Shown in pieces: positions 59,198-64,000 of a DNA stretch of 64,000 nt. A program made the translations under genes and the position numbers. The DNA is taken from positions 1,939,001 to 2,003,000 of the forward strand of contig JACJXX010000001.1 in the NCBI GenBank assembly GCA_020636435.1, written 5' to 3'. This stretch comes from Lewinellaceae bacterium. Its GTDB lineage: Bacteria; Bacteroidota; Bacteroidia; Chitinophagales; Saprospiraceae. How positions within the stretch are numbered: the stretch's first letter is position 1; every line of letters begins with the position of its first letter. The notes beneath the pieces are model-generated. The model was given only the letters and a program-made list of their open reading frames with translations, made no database searches and was not told the origin of the DNA.

Positions 59198-61204
59198 GGG
59201 GTTGTGAAAAAAGCCCTTCGCCTGCTCCCCGCCCTGGGGCGCCTCCCGCAGTTGGCCTTGGCGACATGGGGCAAGCCCGGCGAGCGCAGGCAGGCGAGGA
59301 AAATATTAGCTATGGCGCCGGCAAAAAAAAGAGTTGGAATGCCTAGCTTTGCCAAACACTCCAACCCTTAACTAAATGTGTGAAGCAAAGATAATCAAAA
59401 TCGGGAAAGTAAGGTTCAGGCCCTACGAGCAGGAACAAGAAATAATGCTTCCAGTGTTGCTGTCCAGCAAGATACCGCCGAACCATTTATCGCGGGTAGT
59501 AGACGAATTGGTAGAGGGCATCGACATGGAAATATTAGCCGGCTTCTATCCTGGGGGCGGCAGCCCGAGCTACCACCCCAAGATGTTGGTGAAAGTATGG
59601 GTTTACGGCTACAGCCAACAGGTATATACGAGCCGGCCTTTGGCCAAGGCCCTGCGCGAACAACTGCCGTTTATGTGGCTGGCCGGGTGCCAGGAGCCCT
59701 GTTACAAGACGTTGAGCGATTTCCGTTCGGGGCGCTTCAAGGAAATGCTGGACGAGGTATTCGTGGCAGTGCTGCTGTATTTGGTGGAGCATGGCTATGT
59801 GGAGCTGGAGGATTATTTTGTGGACGGGACGAAGATGGAGGCCAACGCCAACCGCCATAAAGTGGTATGGCGCAAGAATACGGAGCGTTACAAAGGCCGG
59901 GTTATAGAGCGCATCCGAGAGTTGTTGGCGCGCATCGACGAGCTCAACGCCGAGGAGGAAGCCCGCTACCAAGGCCAGGATTTGGCCGAGATGGGCGAAC
60001 AAAGCCCTGGGGGGCCGGGAAGCCAGGCGCTAAAGCAGCATGCCGGGCAAGTCAACGAATTGGCAAAGCGGCAGCAAGCCCTGGCCCAGGGAAAAGCCGA
60101 GAAACAAAAAGCCAAAGAGCTGGCTAAATGCAGCCGGCACCTGGAAAAGGAAGCCGAGAAGCTGGCCAAATATGAAATCCAGGAGGCTATCCTCGACGGG
60201 CGCAATTCCTATTCCAAAACAGACAAGAGCGCCAGTTGCCTGCGCATGAAGGACGAGCGCTTGCTTCCGGGCTATAACCTGCAATTGGGCACAGAAAACC
60301 AATACGCCGTCCATTTTAGCGTCCACCAAAACGCGTCGGACAGCGCCACTTTGCCTGAGCACCTGGATAAATTGTCCGAGCGCATGGAACTGCTGGCTAA
60401 GCGCTCGGGGGCTGACAAAAGGATGCCCGGCAACATGATGGCCGACGAAGGGTATGGCTGCGAAGAGAACTATGCCTGCTTAGAGCGCGAGGAGATAAAC
60501 AGCTACTTGAAATATCCGGGCTTCCACCGGGAGCAGAAAGGAGAGCCGGCTCCTGCTTTCCACAAAAGCCGGTTTGTTTATAACCAAGCCGCCGACAGTT
60601 ATACCTGCCCTCAAGGGCGCAAATTGCGCTTTGTCCAAGAGAGCCTGATAAAAACGGCTACAGGCTATGAGCGCCTGCAGCGGGAATACCAAAGCGAGGG
60701 CTGCCAGGGCTGCCCTCTGGCCGGGCAATGCAAAAAAGGAGAGGGCCCGCGCACGCTGGCACACAGCCCGAACCTGGAGGTTTATAAGGCGCAAGCCAAG
60801 GCTAACCTTTGCTCTGAAAAAGGGCAGCAGCTGCGCAAGCGCCGCGGCACAGAAGTGGAAACCCCTTTTGGAGACATCAAGCACAATACCCGATACCGGC
60901 GGTTCTTCCTTCGAGGGCTGGAAAAGGTAACAGCCGAAGCCGGCCTGCTGGCCATCGCCAGGAACGCCCGGAAGCTATACTGCGAAAAATCGGGCGTTTG
61001 GGCGCAGCACTATGCCAACCGCAAGCGCAAAACGGCATAAATTGAGGGCTAAAGCCCTTTTTTTCGCCATCTGGGCCCTTTTTCGCAGCCTGGCAATGGG
61101 TAGAGGGCCTCAGCATGAAGCCGATGCCGGCCGCGGGCCAAAATATCCGCCTCGCGCCACAACCGCAAGGGAGGGCTGCAGCAGGGGGCTTTTTTCACAA
61201 CCCC
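59198..61204 (+). mobile_element. IS1182-family insertion sequence, ~2.0 kb
   Basis: The ends carry perfect 19-bp inverted repeats GGGGTTGTGAAAAAAGCCC (59198-59216 and 61186-61204 inverted). It holds one transposase gene. No clear direct target repeat is seen, and the interrupted yhcG gene appears to lack about 8 codons at the junction, so insertion may have been accompanied by a small deletion. Confidence 0.88.
59376..61040 (+). CDS. IS1182-family transposase
   Basis: 554 residues. The N-terminal DUF772-type domain (FYPGGGSPSYHPKMLVKVWV, EPCYKTLSDFRSGRF) is followed by a DDE core with VDGTKMEANANRHKVVWRKN (first Asp), MADEGYGCEENY (second Asp) and RRGTEVETPFGDIKHNTRYR (Glu). A central coiled-coil (EQSPGGPGSQALKQHAGQVN onwards) and a Cys-rich knuckle (CQGCPLAGQCKKGEG) are typical of this family. 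No frameshift or stop is seen, so it may be active. Confidence 0.95.
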   Translation: MCEAKIIKIGKVRFRPYEQEQEIMLPVLLSSKIPPNHLSRVVDELVEGIDMEILAGFYPGGGSPSYHPKMLVKVWVYGYSQQVYTSRPLAKALREQLPFMWLAGCQEPCYKTLSDFRSGRFKEMLDEVFVAVLLYLVEHGYVELEDYFVDGTKMEANANRHKVVWRKNTERYKGRVIERIRELLARIDELNAEEEARYQGQDLAEMGEQSPGGPGSQALKQHAGQVNELAKRQQALAQGKAEKQKAKELAKCSRHLEKEAEKLAKYEIQEAILDGRNSYSKTDKSASCLRMKDERLLPGYNLQLGTENQYAVHFSVHQNASDSATLPEHLDKLSERMELLAKRSGADKRMPGNMMADEGYGCEENYACLEREEINSYLKYPGFHREQKGEPAPAFHKSRFVYNQAADSYTCPQGRKLRFVQESLIKTATGYERLQREYQSEGCQGCPLAGQCKKGEGPRTLAHSPNLEVYKAQAKANLCSEKGQQLRKRRGTEVETPFGDIKHNTRYRRFFLRGLEKVTAEAGLLAIARNARKLYCEKSGVWAQHYANRKRKTA

Positions 61205-61745
61205 ATCAGGGTATTTCTGGTAAAAATTCCTCATGTTGAATAAATTCGACCTGGAGAAACCCTTCCCTAAATCCCTAGTCAATGCTCTCGACAAGTCCAA
61301 TATAAAGGATCTTGCAGTCGCCTCTCCTTCCTCTTTTCCAGAGATGATTTTCCCTATTTGCCAATAGGTATTCAATAGTTGGAGGTTGACTGTTTTTGCT
61401 ACTTGTTCTCGAGATTTGCTGACGACTTCTTTTATCTCGTCTACTATCCCTCTTAGCTCTTTTGGGATTTGTTTGCTTGGCTTCACTTTTGTCTGGTATT
61501 TTTTATGCCGCCAATTTAACAATTATTTGCTAACCATTGAAATCCCTGACACTTTTTTGTTTATACATTAGGTGGCAGCCCAACTTGGGCGTACACGCAA
61601 CAGCGTCTACACCAAACCCGCATTGCGCCTTTCACTTAGCTTCTATTGCGTCTATGTCCTCAATGGATTCCCACTCTCCAAAACTAAACAGGGTAGGCCA
61701 AAAGTAAAAGCTGAGCGCTAACGAAAACAAGCAACCATCCCCCTC

Positions 61746-64000
61746 CTACCCCACCGCCACTTTCGCTTCCCTCCGTACCTCCCGTTGCGGGCCGCGGCCA
61801 CTTTGCTTCCTTCGAACCCAAAGGAAGAGCCCCAAAAACAAGGCAATGCCGGCGGCCCCGAGCGCCAGTTTCGCCCACAGGGGCTGGTACACCGGCCGCA
61901 TGTTGCCGATAGGCGTAAAAGCCGCCCAGTAGGCAGGATGGGCGTGGAAGCGGCCCCCTTGTTCGATCTGCTGCAGCTTGGCCATCCGCAGGGCCTGCGA
62001 TTTGCTGTAGCCTTTCTTCAGGAAGCGGTAATACGCAACCATCAACTGGCTGTTGGCCTCGTCGTTGATGCTCCAGAGGGTAGTGATCACGCTGTTGGCG
62101 CCGGCGTATAAAAAGCCGCGGGCCAGGCTGATGATGCCCTCCCCGTTGTACAAAGTGCCGACCGAAGTTTCGCAGGCGCTGAGCACCGCCATCTCGGCCT
62201 GCAGGGGCAACAGGTATACATCCTTGACAAAGAGAGAATCGTATCCTCCCTTGCCGTCGGAGAAGACGATGAAGGAAAAGCCGCCCTCCTGGGTATTGGC
62301 CTGAGCATGGGAGGAAAAGTGCAGCAATCCCGATCGCCCGGCCACCTCCCGCAAGTGAGCCACGGTGGCGCCTTCGCCGGTAAACAAGCTGCCTCCCACC
62401 AGGCTATGGACGGCCTCCAGCAGGCTGATGTTGTGCTCCAGCCGGTTGTGGGCCCCGCCGCCGTTGAAGGCGGGCGCGAAGCCGGCAAAGCGCCGGTTGC
62501 CGCCCGGGCGATTCTGAAGAGCCGCCTGCAGGGTAGCTGAATAGCCGTAGCTGATGTCATAACGGCGAACCAGGTAAGGGTAGCTTTTGAACTCGCAGCC
62601 ATTCGACGGCGCGGTGAGCAGGGCGTCGAATGGCAAAAAACCGAGCACCCCGCTGGGCACGATCGTCAGGCGCTCAGGCAGCCCCAGGGCTTCCAGCGGG
62701 CGGATCAGCTTGTCGTACAGCCGGTAGGCATAATCGCTGTAAGAAGCACAGAGGCTGCTTTTGTTATAGGTTGGAAACTGGAAGTGGGCAACGTCGTCGC
62801 GCAACCCCACCACCCACTCTTCTAGCGGAAAATCTTTATTCAGGGTTACGACCTCAAACCGGCCGGCGGAAATGACGAAAACATAGATGTGCTCTCCCCC
62901 GACGAAGTATTCGATGAAGGCTTCCTCTCCTCCCAGCAGTTGCTGCTGGATATCAGAAGACGAAAGGGTGTGAACGTCGTATTTGAGGCGGTAGTAATCG
63001 GAGTAGTCCCGTTCAAGAGCCTCCGCCCAGCCGGCGTAGCGCTGCCGGGCTTCCAGCAAGCCTGCCTCCAGGGAGCGGACTACCGAATCGGCCTCCTCCC
63101 GGGCCCGCGCCTCGAAGAGCTCCTCCTCCAACCCGGACAACTCCTGTTGTATTTCGCGCTCCTGTTCGAGAACGCTGTCGGGGATTCCCGCCAGCGACTC
63201 GGCCCTGGATTTGTAGAACGCTTCCAGCAGCAGGATGCTCTTGGTGCGTTCGGCAAAGGAAAGCGCCGCCTCCCGGTATTCTTGCCGGCCGCTCGCCCGA
63301 TAGAGCTCCAGGGCATTGTCGATGGCGTTGGCGCTGCGCTCGCGGGCTTCCTCCACATTGAACAACTTGGAGGATTCATAACGGTAAGTATTGCGCAGCT
63401 GCAGCTCCACTTCCAGGATCAATTCCTGGCACTGTAGGGCTGTTTGCAGTTGTTGCGCCTGCCCTTCGGCGTCGTACCACTGGCGCAGCGCCCGGGCCTT
63501 TCCGCCCAGCGCTTCGATGATGGTGTTCTCGGCCCGCAACCATTCCCGCCTGGGATTTTCCTTCCAATCGGCACCATCGTATTCCCGGATCACCATAACC
63601 AGGGCCTTCTGGTACAACTCCAGGGCGGCCCGGTACTCCCCCTGGTCGGCGTGCAGGTTGCCCCAGGCGCAGTAAATCTTTCCCAGCTCGCGGCTGTACA
63701 GCCTGGCGTTGCCCTCTCCCAGATACCCTTCTTCCGCCAGCTTGAAATGCCGGACGGCGGCCGCCGGCTGGCCGAGCTCGCCGTAGATACCGCCCAGATA
63801 CATATCGATGATGGGAATTTTCAGAGCGGCGCGGTCAAACCCATCTTTGCTGATGGCCAACTCCATAGCCTTCCTGGCGTGTTGAGCCTCCGCCAGTGCT
63901 TCCTGGTACTGCGCGCCCTCGAGGTAGGCCTTGGCCAGGTTGGACCGCAGCAAGCCGCGGTTGAAGTAGCTGATGCCCGGAATGCCCAGGCCTTCCCGGC
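61746..64000 (-). CDS. TPR-CHAT protein, C-terminal part, runs off the right edge
   Basis: At least 751 residues; the frame is open to the window end, so the N-terminus is missing. The visible N-part is TPR-like (AYLEGAQYQEALAEAQHARK, AAVRHFKLAEEGYLGEGNAR, YRAALELYQKALVM), then a coiled coil (EQEREIQQELSGLEEELFEA), then a CHAT domain with the catalytic His in LLHFSSHAQANTQ and Cys in MAVLSACETSVGTLYNGEGI, followed by GFLYAGANSVITTLWSINDE. Near the C-terminus there is a membrane segment (LALGAAGIALFLGLFLWV) and a basic tail. Such proteins are abundant in Saprospiria and often sit beside sigma/anti-sigma pairs. The target is unknown. Confidence 0.9.
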   Translation of the reverse strand, partial: REGLGIPGISYFNRGLLRSNLAKAYLEGAQYQEALAEAQHARKAMELAISKDGFDRAALKIPIIDMYLGGIYGELGQPAAAVRHFKLAEEGYLGEGNARLYSRELGKIYCAWGNLHADQGEYRAALELYQKALVMVIREYDGADWKENPRREWLRAENTIIEALGGKARALRQWYDAEGQAQQLQTALQCQELILEVELQLRNTYRYESSKLFNVEEARERSANAIDNALELYRASGRQEYREAALSFAERTKSILLLEAFYKSRAESLAGIPDSVLEQEREIQQELSGLEEELFEARAREEADSVVRSLEAGLLEARQRYAGWAEALERDYSDYYRLKYDVHTLSSSDIQQQLLGGEEAFIEYFVGGEHIYVFVISAGRFEVVTLNKDFPLEEWVVGLRDDVAHFQFPTYNKSSLCASYSDYAYRLYDKLIRPLEALGLPERLTIVPSGVLGFLPFDALLTAPSNGCEFKSYPYLVRRYDISYGYSATLQAALQNRPGGNRRFAGFAPAFNGGGAHNRLEHNISLLEAVHSLVGGSLFTGEGATVAHLREVAGRSGLLHFSSHAQANTQEGGFSFIVFSDGKGGYDSLFVKDVYLLPLQAEMAVLSACETSVGTLYNGEGIISLARGFLYAGANSVITTLWSINDEANSQLMVAYYRFLKKGYSKSQALRMAKLQQIEQGGRFHAHPAYWAAFTPIGNMRPVYQPLWAKLALGAAGIALFLGLFLWVRRKQSGRGPQREVRREAKVAVG

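Larger units (their letters stand above)
57633..61522 (-). pseudogene. yhcG: YhcG-type PDDEXK nuclease gene (DUF1016) split by two insertion sequences
   Basis: Three minus-strand pieces together make one ~350-residue gene. 61205-61522 gives the N-terminal DUF1016 part (VNLQLLNTYWQIGKIISGKE, SRSNLFNMRNFYQKYPDG). 58765-59197 gives LSWSHYCELLAIGDDGKRSF, SVRELKRQVNSALFERLLLS and the first catalytic-side motif HHYVDMVFYNKIL. 57633-57933 gives RAYVLIDLKMHKLKPADIGQ to the stop. Removing the IS1 element with one target repeat restores the reading frame exactly (FYNKIL-RAYVLIDLK). At the IS1182 junction ~8 residues normally present seem lost. The N-terminal piece starts with TTG. The family is linked to restriction, toxin-like and phage-defence roles; this copy is dead. 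Confidence 0.9.

Noticed and set aside
61632..61745. Extension of the TPR-CHAT protein past its TAG stop (in-frame stretch ending ESIEDIDAIEAK)
   Set aside because: Only ~36 codons, no domain, and the membrane segment plus basic tail already form a normal C-terminus.

Overview
The window looks like chromosomal DNA of a Bacteroidota bacterium, most likely of the Saprospiria (Lewinella/Phaeodactylibacter type). The grounds are a SusC/SusD pair, a type IX secretion C-terminal sorting domain, SprB and CHU_C gliding/secretion modules, FG-GAP/UnbV lipoproteins, two CHAT-domain proteins, and promoters of the Bacteroidota type (TTTG, about 18 bp, TAnnTTTG). The taxonomic placement is an inference from gene content; no rRNA is present.

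Layout. 1-1.3 kb: the edge of an unknown gene and a secreted dockerin-like T9SS protein. 1.3-16.2 kb, minus strand: a sugar-uptake block made of a xylulokinase-like kinase fused to a LuxR-type DNA-binding domain, then SusC, SusD and two giant FG-GAP/UnbV lipoproteins. 16.3-21.8 kb: a propeller/SprB-repeat/OmpA protein carrying five nearly identical 459-bp tandem units. 22-35 kb: a GH3 glycosidase, c-type cytochrome, EEP-fold hydrolase, NYN-cold-shock protein, M14 peptidase, gluconokinase, several decayed genes and many palindromic repeats. 35.4-37.7 kb: tRNA-Arg, rpmB, rpmG, a DUF4295 gene and ftsY on one strand, with two 110-bp tRNA-derived modules between the tRNA and rpmB. 37.8-38.8 kb: relics of a purine-catabolism ygeW/ssnA pair. 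38.9-47.0 kb: an operon-like trio of a CHAT protease, a STAND ATPase fused to a ROK-kinase-like domain, and a third unknown protein. 47-55.4 kb: rluF, a TIR-BRCT-BRCT gene broken by one amber codon, free-methionine-sulfoxide reductase, alpha-glucan phosphorylase, and a sigma factor with a membrane partner. 55.4-61.6 kb: a mobile-element cluster (group II intron, IS1-family and IS1182-family elements), the two IS elements splitting one yhcG-type nuclease gene into three pieces. 61.7 kb to the edge: a TPR-CHAT protein.

Working together: the kinase-HTH fusion, SusCD, GH3 xylosidase-like enzyme, gluconokinase and alpha-glucan phosphorylase suggest plant or algal polysaccharide use and glycogen storage. 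The CHAT/STAND-ROK trio is the best candidate for an undescribed conflict or signalling system. The intergenic DNA is unusual: several families of 130-165-bp imperfect palindromes, some sharing arms or loops with one another, and a duplicated 330-bp sequence that ends in a strong terminator and may encode a small RNA.
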